Assembly: GCF_005771675.1 (NCBI RefSeq)
Contig: NZ_VAJM01000003.1
Span: 62,001-126,000, forward strand
DNA length: 64,000 nucleotides
Source of the DNA: Hymenobacter jeollabukensis
GTDB lineage: Bacteria; Bacteroidota; Bacteroidia; Cytophagales; Hymenobacteraceae
Direction: 5' to 3'
Shown here: one piece after another, positions 43,222 to 52,261 of the stretch
How the letters are laid out: the number at the start of each line of letters is the position of its first letter
Position numbering within the stretch: the first letter of the stretch is position 1
The notes under the pieces: generated by a model
What the model was told of the DNA's origin: nothing
Databases searched by the model: none
The model's input: the letters and a program-made list of their open reading frames with translations, nothing else
Program-made: the position numbers and the translations under genes

Positions 43222-43593
43222 CTACCACTTCCGGAAAATCACGTAGACCGCCGCCACCAGCAGGCCGAAGCCCACGAGGTGGTTCCAGCGCAGCGTGTCC
43301 GACTTGAATACGAACACCGCGCACAGGGTGAAGACCGTCAGCGTAATGACTTCCTGAATGACCTTGAGCTGGAACAGGCTGAAGGGGCCGCCGTTTTCCT
43401 CGAAGCCGAGGCGGTTGGCTGGCACCTGAAACGCGTACTCGAACAAGGCCAGGCCCCAACTCAGCAGTATCACGCCCACCAGCCCGGTCTTGGCAAACCA
43501 CGGCAGCTTCTTGAAGTACAGGTGCCCGTACCAGGCGAAGGTCATGAACAGGTTGGAAACGCAGAGCAGGGCAATGGTAAGAGTGGCTTTCAT
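43222..43593 (-). CDS. DMT/DUF486 family membrane protein
   Basis: 123 residues with four transmembrane helices (about 4-22, 34-52, 78-96, 102-120). The DUF486 pattern is present: SNLFMTFAWYGHLYF, LSWGLALFEYAFQVPANRLG and GGPFSLFQLKVIQEVITLTV. The family is a distant relative of the drug/metabolite transporter superfamily at half size, so it may act as a dimer. The substrate is unknown. It is a single gene. Confidence 0.9.
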   Translation of the reverse strand: MKATLTIALLCVSNLFMTFAWYGHLYFKKLPWFAKTGLVGVILLSWGLALFEYAFQVPANRLGFEENGGPFSLFQLKVIQEVITLTVFTLCAVFVFKSDTLRWNHLVGFGLLVAAVYVIFRKW

Positions 43594-43708
43594 GAAGGCG
43601 GCGAGTTAGAAGAGCGGGCGGCGCAGGCGCTGAATCTGCAGCTACGCGAAAAGACGCCGGCCGGTGGTCCGTGAACGGTGCTGGGCCCGAAAATACGCCG
43701 CCCGTTTG

Positions 43709-44938
43709 CTAGCGGTAATACGTCAGGGCGAAGGTCAGCTGGTTGAAGTCATTGAGGTAGGAGCGGCCCCGCACCGGGAAGCCGTTGGTCGATTCGGCCC
43801 GGACCCCGGCTCCCAGCAACGCCTTGCGGTAGCGCAGCAGCACACCGGCCTCGCCGAGCAGGCCCCGCCCCAGGCCGTCCATAGATTCCGTGAAGTTCAT
43901 GCCGGGCAAGGGCGTACTCGGATCGGAGTAGCTGGTCTGCATCCGGAGCTGTGAGCCAAGTAAGTAGCTCATCTGAACACCGCCTTGCAGGTAGGGGCGC
44001 CACACGGTTTCGGGCCGGCGCAGCGTCACGCGCATGGCCAGCGGCCAGCGCACCAGCGCGCCCTTGGTCTGATAGTGGTAGGTGCGCATGTAAGTGGTGC
44101 CCGCCACGGGCAGGACGAAGGTGTTGTCGGAACGGAAGTTGGTGTAAGTGAAGCCCGTGCTGAATCCAAAATGGTTGGAGAGCGGCAGCGTCGTCAGCAA
44201 CCCGAGGGCGGGCGTGAGCGAAGCTGTCATGGATGTCTCGCGGGCCGAATAGGGGTAGTATATCGACACCCGGGCCACGCCCACCTGCACGCCCCAGCGT
44301 ACGAAGTCCTTGGTGAGGACCTGGTTTTTGGTCGGGGCAATGTAGGCGCTCTGCACCGGCGCCGAGGGGTAGCGGCAGCGGTTGTAGTTGACTACGTACC
44401 GGCGCAGCTCGGAGGCCTCGTAAATGTAGCGGCCCATGTACGCCACCGTGGTGTTGACCGTCGGGCAGTCGGCAAACGAGGTTTGCAGCACCTGCACGAA
44501 CTGCTCGCGCTTGAGCGGCATGGGTGCCTGCGCGGGCTTATCAAGGTAAAAAGTCGCTGGGAGCTTGCCCGTGGGGTCTTGGTACAGGCTGGCCTGACCG
44601 GCCACCAGCACCTGCAGCATGGCCACCACCTTGTTTTCGCCCTGAGGCACCTCGCAGCGCCGGTAGCGCCGGCCGCTGTCGTCGCCGGCCGCCAGCAGTT
44701 CGCGCAGGCCGTACGTGCGGGCCGCCTGCTGCCCGCTGCGGAACTGCACCTGGGCCTGGGTATGCCCGGCGCGGTTCAGGTCCACTTCGCCGCGCAAGGT
44801 GTCGGCCGGGGCCGTGGCCAGCACCACGTAGCCGGGGCGGAAAAAGCCTTTCTGCCCAAAGGCATCGGGAGAAGACGCTAGCAACAAAGCGGTAGTGCCA
44901 ACAAGGACGAGTTTTCCCGGAAAGGAATAAAAGCGCAT
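43709..44938 (-). CDS. Outer-membrane beta-barrel (PorT-like) protein
   Basis: 409 residues with a signal peptide (about 1-28, ending ASSPDAFGQ). An N-terminal region (about 30-200) with GYVVLATAPADTLRGEVDLN and a Cys-containing LQTSFADCPTVNT is typical of Bacteroidota proteins that precede a small barrel. The C-terminal 200 residues alternate aromatic and polar residues, with strands such as NHFGFSTGFTYTNF, LVRWPLAMRVTLRR and YLQGGVQMSYLLG, and the protein ends in FALTYYR. The final aromatic-x-Arg is consistent with BAM recognition. It is predicted in the outer membrane; the function is unknown. Confidence 0.82.
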   Translation of the reverse strand: MRFYSFPGKLVLVGTTALLLASSPDAFGQKGFFRPGYVVLATAPADTLRGEVDLNRAGHTQAQVQFRSGQQAARTYGLRELLAAGDDSGRRYRRCEVPQGENKVVAMLQVLVAGQASLYQDPTGKLPATFYLDKPAQAPMPLKREQFVQVLQTSFADCPTVNTTVAYMGRYIYEASELRRYVVNYNRCRYPSAPVQSAYIAPTKNQVLTKDFVRWGVQVGVARVSIYYPYSARETSMTASLTPALGLLTTLPLSNHFGFSTGFTYTNFRSDNTFVLPVAGTTYMRTYHYQTKGALVRWPLAMRVTLRRPETVWRPYLQGGVQMSYLLGSQLRMQTSYSDPSTPLPGMNFTESMDGLGRGLLGEAGVLLRYRKALLGAGVRAESTNGFPVRGRSYLNDFNQLTFALTYYR

Positions 44939-44990
44939 GGGTTAGAAGGGATAGAGAAGAAAGGTAGATACAGGAAGCAGCAGGCCGGGG

Positions 44991-45974
44991 TTAGTCCACG
45001 TGGCCGCGGGTTTCCACGGCGGGGGCGGCCTTTTCTTCCTTGTCCTGCAGGGCCAGCTCGCGCATCTGCGCTTCGCTGAGCTTGGGCAGGTTGTTGAGGT
45101 CGGGCTGGCCGGCATCCACCCAGCAGGTAAACCAGAACGCGCCCACCAGCCGCGTGGCCAGGCGCATCTGCCGCTCCACCTGCCCGCCGAGGCGCTGGTG
45201 GTACTCGCGGCTAAACTCCTGCGAGTACACCCGCACCGTGCCGCGGCCGCGCTCCTCGAAGCCGTACTTCTGGTCCTCGGGCATCTTCTGCGTCAGCTCC
45301 CGCTCGAAGCGCAAGACCGAGTCGACGGCGGCGCTGCTGCGCGCTACGGTGGCCCAGATGACGTCCGAGGGCTTGGCAATGTAGGGCGCCGGGCCGGTAA
45401 AGAAGTCGTAGTTCTGGGCCAGCAGCTCGGGCAGCCGCGACTCCCACAGCCCGTGAATGCCGCGCTGCCCGGTGAGTTGCCCGTTGTAGTTGTGGGTGGT
45501 GTGCAGCGGCACGCAGGCATCGGCGATGTAGTGCCCCATGTCGGCCGAGAGGCTGATGATGCGCTCCGCGTCGCGGCTGCGGAAGGCCTCCGTAAGCTGG
45601 TTTTTCATGCGCAGCACGTGCCAGGGCACGATGCCGTGGCGCTGCAGCGAGTCTTCGCCGAAACGGGCCACGGCGTCGGCGTAGTTGCGCGGCAGCTTGT
45701 AGGCGGCCGAGTCGCCGTACACGTCCAAGTCGATGAAGTGGCGCGGGGCTTCGCCGGCCACCACGTTGCGCCGCGAGTCGGGGCGGGTGGCCTGCACCGT
45801 CAGGTACTCGATGCGGCCTTTGTAAAAGCCTATCATCTCGGGCGGCAGCGTAAACACGGCCAGCCGGTTGATGCTGCGGTGCCCGAAAAAGCCCCAGGCG
45901 CGGGAATCGGGCCGGGGCGGGGCCAGCCACAGCGCAAGGGCCAGCAAACCAGCAAAGACGGGACGGCGGAGCAT
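44991..45974 (-). CDS. Zinc-dependent phospholipase C/S1-P1-nuclease-fold protein
   Basis: 327 residues with a signal peptide-like start (MLRRPVFAGLLALALWLA). The mature protein begins near AWGFFGHRSINRLAV, so its N-terminal Trp and following His can act as metal ligands, as in zinc PLC and P1 nuclease. Further ligands lie in APRHFIDLDVYG, LSADMGHYIADACVPLHTTH and GIHGLWESRL. The fold binds three zinc ions and cleaves phosphodiesters; whether this one acts on lipid or nucleic acid cannot be told. It is predicted to be periplasmic. It lies upstream of the barrel gene on the same strand, 52 bp apart. Confidence 0.85.
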   Translation of the reverse strand: MLRRPVFAGLLALALWLAPPRPDSRAWGFFGHRSINRLAVFTLPPEMIGFYKGRIEYLTVQATRPDSRRNVVAGEAPRHFIDLDVYGDSAAYKLPRNYADAVARFGEDSLQRHGIVPWHVLRMKNQLTEAFRSRDAERIISLSADMGHYIADACVPLHTTHNYNGQLTGQRGIHGLWESRLPELLAQNYDFFTGPAPYIAKPSDVIWATVARSSAAVDSVLRFERELTQKMPEDQKYGFEERGRGTVRVYSQEFSREYHQRLGGQVERQMRLATRLVGAFWFTCWVDAGQPDLNNLPKLSEAQMRELALQDKEEKAAPAVETRGHVD

Positions 45975-46014
45975 AAGGGTCGGGCAGGACAGATTGGCCT
46001 ACCCAAAGAAAGCA

Positions 46015-46041
46015 AAAACGCCCGGCTCGGCCGGGCGTTTT
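46015..46041. terminator. Bidirectional terminator
   Basis: A perfect 12-bp stem (46015-46026 with 46030-46041) with a 3-nt loop and A/T tracts. It is positioned to end the DUF6252 transcript and insulate the gene starting at 45974. Confidence 0.85.
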
Positions 46042-46144
46042 CGTAAGAAAATCAGGAAGTACAGCGGTAGGGCCAGGAGCTGGAAGCGGGACCAGTAGTG
46101 CCACTCAGGTGCCAGGGCCAGCCGACTACACGGGTAGCCGGCCG

Positions 46145-46735
46145 TTAGTAGCGCAAATCGAAACGACCCTCCGTTACGCTGGTGGTGGCAGTAGTGCCGC
46201 GCTGCTGAGCCTGAAAGTCAAATGTGCCGGCGACGATGCGCGCCACCGTATCGAGGCGGGTGACAGTAAGCTGGCCGTGCATGGCCGAATTCGTGACGAA
46301 TTCCTGATCAGGCGTTGGCTTGCTGTACATGAGCTTCGCAAAGGCCCGCTGGTTGACCATTATGTACGGATCAACGCTCTGGTTGAAAACCACTGTACCG
46401 GGGGCGCTGATGTCGGGCACGTAGAAACCGATGCTCGTTTGCTGTAGGGGGTCGGCCTCCGTGTCCGTTACCCGCCGCAAACTGATCCTGAGTTCATGGC
46501 GGCCGTTGATGCGCTGATAGGCAACATGGGTAGCCGAGCCGGCAAACATGACGGTGGCGGGCAGCCACACTTGGCCGTCGACTTTGGCGCCGGCCGTATT
46601 CAGGCCGCTTTGGGTGGCCTCCGGCAGGACCCGCTTCGGCTCAACTCCTTCGCGCATACAGGCGACGAGCGTGAGCAGTAGAGCAGCGGAGGGTAACAGG
46701 CGGAACGGGCGCGGGATAATCCAGGACGAAAACAT
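46145..46735 (-). CDS. DUF6252-like lipoprotein
   Basis: 196 residues from ATG 46735. There is a lipoprotein signal with lipobox LTLVAC (Cys about 27). The mature beta-rich protein contains KVDGQVWLPATVMFAG, RHELRISLRRVTD, IGFYVPDISAPGTVVFNQ and GQLTVTRLDTVARIVAGTFD. That order is typical of DUF6252 lipoproteins of Bacteroidota, which have no known activity. A longer frame upstream lies in the def terminator and has no leader. The protein is anchored in the inner or outer membrane facing the periplasm. Confidence 0.8.
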   Translation of the reverse strand: MFSSWIIPRPFRLLPSAALLLTLVACMREGVEPKRVLPEATQSGLNTAGAKVDGQVWLPATVMFAGSATHVAYQRINGRHELRISLRRVTDTEADPLQQTSIGFYVPDISAPGTVVFNQSVDPYIMVNQRAFAKLMYSKPTPDQEFVTNSAMHGQLTVTRLDTVARIVAGTFDFQAQQRGTTATTSVTEGRFDLRY

Positions 46736-46762
46736 ACCGGGGCAGAACGGGTGAATAAACAA

Positions 46763-46809
46763 GTGGCGGAGCCGGGACAAATATTGAGTATTTGCCCCGG
46801 TTCCGCCAC
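46763..46809 (-). terminator. Long hairpin after def
   Basis: A 21-bp stem (46763-46783 with 46789-46809, two wobble-type mismatches) and a 5-nt loop, 35 bp beyond the def stop codon. It separates def from the lipoprotein gene. Confidence 0.7.
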
Positions 46810-46844
46810 CGTTTGGAGACACCGAAAAGCGCCCGAATCTGACT

Positions 46845-47432
46845 TTAGCGCCCGCGCTGCCCGGCGAAGCGCATGCGGTAATCAGCCTTGGCATCGCCTT
46901 TCGCGATGCGCGCTAGCTTACTTTTGATGATCTGCTTTTTGAAGGCCGAAATCTTGTCGGTAAACAGCACGCCCTCCAGGTGGTCGTACTCGTGCTGAAT
47001 CACGCGGGCCGTCATGCCCGAGAAGCCCTCCTCACGCACCTGCCGGTTTTCGTCCTCGTAGCGGATGATGATGTCGGGCTGGCGGAACACCCGCTCCCGG
47101 ATGCCCGGAATGCTCAGGCAGCCTTCCTCGAAGGGCCACTCCTCGCCCGATTCTTTCACCATCACCGGGTTGATGAAGGCGCGCTTCACGCCCGCTTCGG
47201 CCGGGGCGTCGTCGTCCTCGTCGTCCTCGGTCATGGGGGCCGAGTCGATGACGAACAGGCGGATGCTCTTGCCGATTTGGGGAGCGGCGAGGCCCACGCC
47301 GTGGGCGTAGTACATGGTATCGTACATGTCGGCAATGAGCTTCTGCAGCTCATCGGCCGAAAGGTCGGCGGGAATGTCCTTGGCGCGGGCTTTGAGCACC
47401 GGGTCGCCGTAGGCCACAATGGGGTAAATCAT
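46845..47432 (-). CDS. def: Peptide deformylase
   Basis: 195 residues. All three PDF motifs are present: HGVGLAAPQIG (about 44-54), EEGCLSIPG (about 101-109, metal-ligand Cys) and QHEYDHLEGVLF (about 145-156, two His ligands and catalytic Glu). It removes the formyl group from nascent proteins. An acidic insert TEDDEDDDAPAEAG (about 67-81) between the first two motifs is longer than in E. coli Def. The start ATG 47432 overlaps the ruvX stop by 4 bp, so the two are translationally coupled. Confidence 0.97.
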   Translation of the reverse strand: MIYPIVAYGDPVLKARAKDIPADLSADELQKLIADMYDTMYYAHGVGLAAPQIGKSIRLFVIDSAPMTEDDEDDDAPAEAGVKRAFINPVMVKESGEEWPFEEGCLSIPGIRERVFRQPDIIIRYEDENRQVREEGFSGMTARVIQHEYDHLEGVLFTDKISAFKKQIIKSKLARIAKGDAKADYRMRFAGQRGR

Positions 47433-47848
47433 AACGGACGGGAGTCGAGGAAAGATTGCAGAATGATGGTGGCGCTGATGCGGTCCACCAGGGCTTTGTC
47501 GCGGCGGGCCTTTTGGCCCAGGCCGCCGTCGCGCATGGTTTGGTGGGCCATGCGCGAGGTAAACCGCTCGTCGACCTCGTGCACGGGCACTTCGGGCAGC
47601 TCGCGGCGCAGCTTGCGCACCACGCCCACCACGGCCGAGGTGGAGTCGGTGGCCTCGTTCAGCAGCGTGCGCGGCATACCGACGACGATGCCCGCCAGCC
47701 CGCCTTCCTGCTGGTGGTACTTTTTCACGAAGTCGAACAGATCCTTGCTGTGGATGGTGTCGAGCGGGGTGGCAATGAGTTGCAGCGGGTCCGTCACGGC
47801 CAGGCCCACGCGCTTGTTCCCGTAATCGATGGCGAGCAGGCGGGGCAT
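47429..47848 (-). CDS. ruvX: Holliday junction resolvase-like RuvX (YqgF)
   Basis: 139 residues from ATG 47848. An RNase H-like fold: LAIDYGNKRVGLAVTD holds the first catalytic Asp, GIVVGMPRTLLN follows, VHEVDERFTSRMA holds the Glu, and ALVDRISATIILQSFLD holds the last Asp. The family acts in 16S rRNA 5'-end maturation and possibly recombination. The 4-bp overlap with def is a frequent Bacteroidota arrangement. A longer frame is unlikely because the conserved N-terminus begins at MPRLLAIDYG. Confidence 0.95.
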   Translation of the reverse strand: MPRLLAIDYGNKRVGLAVTDPLQLIATPLDTIHSKDLFDFVKKYHQQEGGLAGIVVGMPRTLLNEATDSTSAVVGVVRKLRRELPEVPVHEVDERFTSRMAHQTMRDGGLGQKARRDKALVDRISATIILQSFLDSRPL

Positions 47849-47905
47849 AAGCGGGCGGGGACAACGGGCGGAAAACCAGCGGCGCCAATGCGGCGTCGCA
47901 GCCCG

Positions 47906-47913
47906 CAAAGATA
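47906..47913 (-). promoter_or_regulatory. Candidate -7 box of ruvX-def (TATCTTTG)
   Basis: A perfect TAnnTTTG on the minus strand, 58 bp before the ruvX start. A clear -33 TTG is not seen at the usual distance. Confidence 0.45.
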
Positions 47914-48219
47914 CGGCGGCCGGCTTGCATCCGAACGAAGCCGCTGATCAGGGCCGGGGGCTGGCCGTGCGGGAGTTGTACCGAGTGAGGGAAGAGGGGA
48001 AACAAGGACAATGGCTGCGCAAAGAATGGTTACGCCACCTTCTGGCCCAGCCGCTGGGGCCGCCGGAATATGTGATTGATGCCCAACAAGCGGCGGCCGA
48101 ACTTTGCCGCTGCTGATTCCGGCGGACAGTGGCTTGTTCTATTCAAATATGCCGTTGGCTTTTTATTTGAAAATACTTCGCTGCCCGGCCGAAGCCCAAG
48201 CGTCTCGGAATAGTTGAAG

Positions 48220-48227
48220 TAAATTTG
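48220..48227 (+). promoter_or_regulatory. Candidate -7 box of the S41 peptidase gene (TAAATTTG)
   Basis: A perfect TAnnTTTG located 59 bp before the start codon. The -33 element is weak. Confidence 0.45.
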
Positions 48228-48286
48228 ACTAGTATTCTGAGCCTCAGCCCCGCCGTATCGCCCACTTCTCCTCGCCCGCGCCGCCG

Positions 48287-49984
48287 ATGACCCCTGCTCC
48301 CCGCCCCGACGCTTCGCAGCCGGAACCGGCCGCCGCGCGCGTGCCGCGCAGTCGCTGGCAGCGCTGGCGGCAGCCCCTGCTGCTGGGCGCGGCCCTGTTG
48401 AGCGGGGTGTTGCTGGGCTCGAACCCCTTCCGGCCTTCCGACCAGAACCCCGACGCCACGGCCCGGGGCTACCTTAAGTTCAAGGAAATCCTGAGCTACG
48501 TGGACCGCGAATACGTCGACACGGTCAACGCCGAGGAGCTGTCGGACTACGCCATCAAGCGGATGCTGGAGAAGCTGGACCCGCACTCCGTCTACATCCC
48601 GGCCAAGGAACAGCAGCAGGCCGCCGCCTTTCTGCAGAGCGACTACGACGGGGTGGGCGTGGAATTCAACCTCTTCCGCGACACGGTGACGGTGGTGTCC
48701 CCGCTCAGCGGCGGCCCCGCCGAGCAGGCCGGCCTGCAGCCCGGCGACCGGGTGCTGGCCGTCGACGGCCAGAGCGTATCGGGCCAGCACCTGAGCACCG
48801 ACCAGGTATTCGGGCGGCTGCGCGGGCCGCGCGGTAGCACCGTGCGCGTGCTGGTGCTGCGCCGCGGGCAGACGCGCCCGCTCACCTTCGCCATGACGCG
48901 CAACCGCATTCCGAACACCTCGGTGGACGTGGCGGCGCTGCTGGCGGACGGCACCACCGGCTACGTCAAAATCAGCCGCTTTGCCGCCGGCACCTACGAG
49001 GAATTCAAGGAGGGCCTGGGCCGGCTGCGGCGCGAGGGCATGACCCGGCTTATCCTCGATTTGCGCGGCAACCCCGGCGGCTACCTCGACCGCGCCACCA
49101 AGATTGCCGATGAGTTTATCGGCGGCACGCGCAAAATCGTGTACACCGACGGCAAGGGCGACCAGTACGACACCCAGACGTTTTCGCGGGTGGCCGGCGA
49201 GTTTGAGGACGGCCCGCTGGTGGTCATTGTTGACGAAGGCTCGGCCTCGGCCTCCGAGGTACTGGCCGGTGCCTTGCAGGACCAGGACCGCGCCCTCGTG
49301 GTGGGCCGCCGCTCCTTCGGCAAGGGCCTGGTGCAGCAGCCCATCACCCTCAGCGACGGTTCGGAGCTGCGCCTGACCATTGCGCGCTACTACACGCCCT
49401 CGGGCCGCTGCATTCAGAAGCCCTACCGCGACGGCGTGGCCGCCTACGACAAGGACCTGCAAGAGCGCTACAGCCGCGGCGAGGCCTTTCACGCCGACAG
49501 CGTGCATTTCGCGGCCAACCTGCGCTTCCGCACCGCCCACGGCCGCAGCGTGTACGGCGGCGGCGGCATCATGCCCGACGTGTTCGTGCCCCGCGACAGT
49601 TCGGCCCAGAACCGCTACTACGCCCGCCTGCAGGGCGCCAACCTGGTGCGCGAGTTCGGCCTGCAGCTCTACCAGGACCACCGCGAGGAGCTGGAGCAGC
49701 TCACGTTCGAGCAGTTTCGCAAGGCTTTCGAGGTGAGTGACGTGCAGCTGCAGGCCCTGGCGGCCCGCGCCGCGCAGGAAAAAATCCGGCAGGACCCGAC
49801 GGCCCTGCGCCGCTGCACGCCCGCCCTGCGCAACCAGCTCAAAGCCCTGGTGGCCCGCAGCGCCTACGGCAAGGACGCCTACTTCGCCATCCTGCGCGAC
49901 CAGGACCACGAGCTGATTCAGGCCCTGCAGTCCTTGCAGGATGCCAATGCCAAGCTGGCCCTGGGCGAGACGAACGGGCAGTAG
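48287..49984 (+). CDS. S41 family C-terminal processing peptidase (CtpA-like)
   Basis: 565 residues. A single N-terminal membrane anchor or uncleaved signal (about 27-42, LLLGAALLSGVLLG) precedes a helical segment. The PDZ domain (about 125-210) has SGGPAEQAGLQPGDRVLAVD. The S41 core has LDLRGNPGGYLD, the nucleophile Ser in DEGSASASEVLAGAL and the Lys general base in RRSFGKGLVQQP. A long C-terminal helical extension (about 420-565) follows, as in Bacteroidota CTPs. It is predicted to be periplasmic, trimming or degrading envelope proteins. It is a single gene with its own promoter. Confidence 0.92.
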   Translation: MTPAPRPDASQPEPAAARVPRSRWQRWRQPLLLGAALLSGVLLGSNPFRPSDQNPDATARGYLKFKEILSYVDREYVDTVNAEELSDYAIKRMLEKLDPHSVYIPAKEQQQAAAFLQSDYDGVGVEFNLFRDTVTVVSPLSGGPAEQAGLQPGDRVLAVDGQSVSGQHLSTDQVFGRLRGPRGSTVRVLVLRRGQTRPLTFAMTRNRIPNTSVDVAALLADGTTGYVKISRFAAGTYEEFKEGLGRLRREGMTRLILDLRGNPGGYLDRATKIADEFIGGTRKIVYTDGKGDQYDTQTFSRVAGEFEDGPLVVIVDEGSASASEVLAGALQDQDRALVVGRRSFGKGLVQQPITLSDGSELRLTIARYYTPSGRCIQKPYRDGVAAYDKDLQERYSRGEAFHADSVHFAANLRFRTAHGRSVYGGGGIMPDVFVPRDSSAQNRYYARLQGANLVREFGLQLYQDHREELEQLTFEQFRKAFEVSDVQLQALAARAAQEKIRQDPTALRRCTPALRNQLKALVARSAYGKDAYFAILRDQDHELIQALQSLQDANAKLALGETNGQ

Positions 49985-50113
49985 GCCGGGTATCGTAGCG
50001 CGGAGTAGGGCGAACTGTTAGTTCGCGTATCGTTGCTGACGCCCAAACGACTACCGTGCTGCGCCACGCCAACTGAAAGTGCACTACCTCGCCCTGCGGC
50101 TCACACTATCGCA

Positions 50114-50857
50114 TCATCCGACAACGCCGGATGCGACTACCTGCCGGGTTACGTCACGTGGGGCCGAGGCGGCTTCCGCGTCGATAAGCGGCAGGTAGCG
50201 GCGAAAGGTCAGCAGCAGCGCGGCGCACAGGGCCGTGTGCAGCCAGATGAAGGCGGGCGTGCCCAGGGCCCAGGGCTGCGCCAGCACGCCGGCTTTCAGC
50301 ACGCCGTTCAGCAGCCGGAACAGGTAGCCGAACTCGAACAGCATCGGGCCCAGCGCGAAGCCCAGCAGCCACAGCCAGGGGCGCGGGTTGCGGAGGCGGC
50401 GGTAGGCCCACCACAGCGGTAGGCCCGACAGCGCGGCCACCAGCAGGATCATAAGGGCTTTGTAGAGGATGAGCTGCGGGCTGTCGGGCCAGAGGGTGCG
50501 GATGATGGTCAGCTCGTCGCCGCCACCCAGCAGCGCGGTGAAGAGGCGGGCGAAGGGCAGATTGGCGAAGAGCAGCGAGAAGCCCAGGCCGCGGCGCTTC
50601 GGGTCCGGGGAAGTCAGCGCGGTGGCGCCGAGCCACATCATCAGGTAGGAGAACAGCGGGCCGGCGGCGCTGGTGAGGAAGCCCAGCGCGGGATGGGCGC
50701 AGGCGGGGCCGGATTGCCACTGGTTGAAGTCGCGGGGGCCGAAGGAGCCGCAGACCAGGCCGAGCACCGAAAGATGCGCCAGCTCGTGCAGCTCGGTGAA
50801 GACGAGCAGGGCCAGGGCAAACACGAAGAGGTAGCGGGCAGTCAGGCGCAGCGTCAT
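50114..50857 (-). CDS. Integral membrane protein with HExxH motif (M50-like)
   Basis: 247 residues from ATG 50857. It has about six transmembrane helices (about 8-28, 60-82, 93-112, 135-155, 165-190, 205-225). HELAH in FTELHELAHLSVLG (about 20-30), placed at the end of the first helix, is the kind of intramembrane zinc site seen in M50 peptidases. A second ligand motif (NPxPDG-like) is not evident, so activity is uncertain. The family is not named. It overlaps nothing and is divergent from the homogentisate dioxygenase gene. Confidence 0.68.
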   Translation of the reverse strand: MTLRLTARYLFVFALALLVFTELHELAHLSVLGLVCGSFGPRDFNQWQSGPACAHPALGFLTSAAGPLFSYLMMWLGATALTSPDPKRRGLGFSLLFANLPFARLFTALLGGGDELTIIRTLWPDSPQLILYKALMILLVAALSGLPLWWAYRRLRNPRPWLWLLGFALGPMLFEFGYLFRLLNGVLKAGVLAQPWALGTPAFIWLHTALCAALLLTFRRYLPLIDAEAASAPRDVTRQVVASGVVG

Positions 50858-51036
50858 GGTCGGTAGCGAAAAAGAGCGGAAACCACTTGCAAGTAAGCGG
50901 CTGGCCACGGGCGGCACCATCGCACGATGATGTGAAGCCCGCGCCGCAGAGGCCAGGTGGCGGGCCGGTACGGCTTTTTCGTACCTTCACCGCCCCGGCC
51001 CGCGGGCCGCATTCCCACCCCGTTTCCCGTCTGATT

Positions 51037-52242
51037 ATGCCGTATTACCACCGCCTCGGTCAGATTCCGCGCAAGCGCCACACCCAGTTCCGCCAGCCCG
51101 ACGGCTCGCTCTACGCCGAGCAGCTGGTGGGCACCCTGGGCTTCCACGGCGTCTCCTCGCTGCTCTACCACCGGAACCCGCCCACCCAGATCAAGCGCGT
51201 GGGTACGCCCCGGCCCTACGCCCCGCAGCTGCTGAAGGACCGCCCGCTGCAGCCCACCCACCTGCGCACCCTGCCCCAGACCGTCACCGGCCCCGACTAC
51301 CTGGCCGCCCGCCAGACCATGATGGGCAATGCCGACGTGACGCTGAGCATCTGCAACCCCGCCCCGGGGCGCATGGACTACTACTACAAAAATGCCCTGG
51401 CCGACGAGGTCATCTTCGTGCACGAAGGCCGCGGTGAGCTGTGGAGCCAGCTGGGCAAGGTCGCCTTCGAGCCCGGCGACTACATCGTCATTCCGCGCAC
51501 CATCATTCACCAGTTCCATTTCGAGGACGGGCCGGTGCGCTTGCTCATCATCGAGTCGTTCAGCCCGGTGGAAACCTGCCGGCGCTACCGCAACCACTTC
51601 GGCCAGCTGCTGGAACACTCGCCCTACTGCGAGCGGGACATCCGCCCGCCCCACGAGCTGGTGACCGAGGACGACGACCGGGGCGAGTACCGCGTGCTGG
51701 TGAAGCGCGAAGGCGCCCTGCACGAGCTGATTTACGCCCACACGCCCTTTGACGTGGTGGGCTGGGACGGGTTCTTCTTCCCTTACGCCATCAGCATCCA
51801 CGACTTCGAGCCCATTACCGGCCGCATTCACCAGCCGCCACCCGTGCACCAGCAGTTCGAGGCCCATAACTTCGTCATCTGCTCCTTCGTGCCGCGCCTG
51901 TTCGACTACCACCCCCAGGCTATTCCGGCGCCCTACAACCACTCCAATGTGGACTCCGACGAGGTGCTGTACTACGTGGCCGGCAACTTCATGTCGCGCC
52001 GCGGCGTCGACCTGGCGTCGTTCACCCTGCACCCTTCAGGCTTGCCGCACGGCCCGCACCCGGGCACCGTGGAGGCCAGCATCGGCAAAAAGGAAACGCA
52101 CGAGCTGGCCGTAATGGTGGACACCTTCCGCCCGCTCTACCTCACCGAAACGGCCCTGCAATACGAGGACACCGGCTACCCCCTGAGCTGGAACCCCGAC
52201 TACCCGCACGCCGGCCCCAAACCGGCCGACATGATGGACTAG
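51037..52242 (+). CDS. hmgA: Homogentisate 1,2-dioxygenase
   Basis: 401 residues from ATG 51037. It is cupin-fold with the family pattern: YYYKNALADEVIFVHEGRGE, FEPGDYIVIPRTIIHQFHFE, GWDGFFFPYAISIHDFEPIT and the iron-ligand region FVPRLFDYHPQAIPAPYNHS, then SGLPHGPHPG. It opens the aromatic ring of homogentisate in tyrosine/phenylalanine degradation. At about 400 residues it belongs to the shorter bacterial form; the human enzyme has about 445. No other tyrosine-pathway gene is adjacent. The nearby TACCTTCA (about 50984) is a weak promoter candidate. Confidence 0.92.
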   Translation: MPYYHRLGQIPRKRHTQFRQPDGSLYAEQLVGTLGFHGVSSLLYHRNPPTQIKRVGTPRPYAPQLLKDRPLQPTHLRTLPQTVTGPDYLAARQTMMGNADVTLSICNPAPGRMDYYYKNALADEVIFVHEGRGELWSQLGKVAFEPGDYIVIPRTIIHQFHFEDGPVRLLIIESFSPVETCRRYRNHFGQLLEHSPYCERDIRPPHELVTEDDDRGEYRVLVKREGALHELIYAHTPFDVVGWDGFFFPYAISIHDFEPITGRIHQPPPVHQQFEAHNFVICSFVPRLFDYHPQAIPAPYNHSNVDSDEVLYYVAGNFMSRRGVDLASFTLHPSGLPHGPHPGTVEASIGKKETHELAVMVDTFRPLYLTETALQYEDTGYPLSWNPDYPHAGPKPADMMD

Positions 52243-52261
52243 GGTGGGCGCAAAAAAGCTT

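Larger units (their letters stand above)
47849..48286. other. Divergent intergenic region with two promoter-like boxes
   Basis: 438 bp between ruvX and the S41 peptidase gene. It contains one TAnnTTTG match facing each way. A small frame at 47829-48116 on the plus strand has no recognisable content, so no gene is called. Confidence 0.5.

Noticed and set aside
47829-48116. Small plus-strand gene between ruvX and the S41 peptidase
   Set aside because: It overlaps the ruvX start antisense and shows no conserved motif; the promoter boxes fall inside it.
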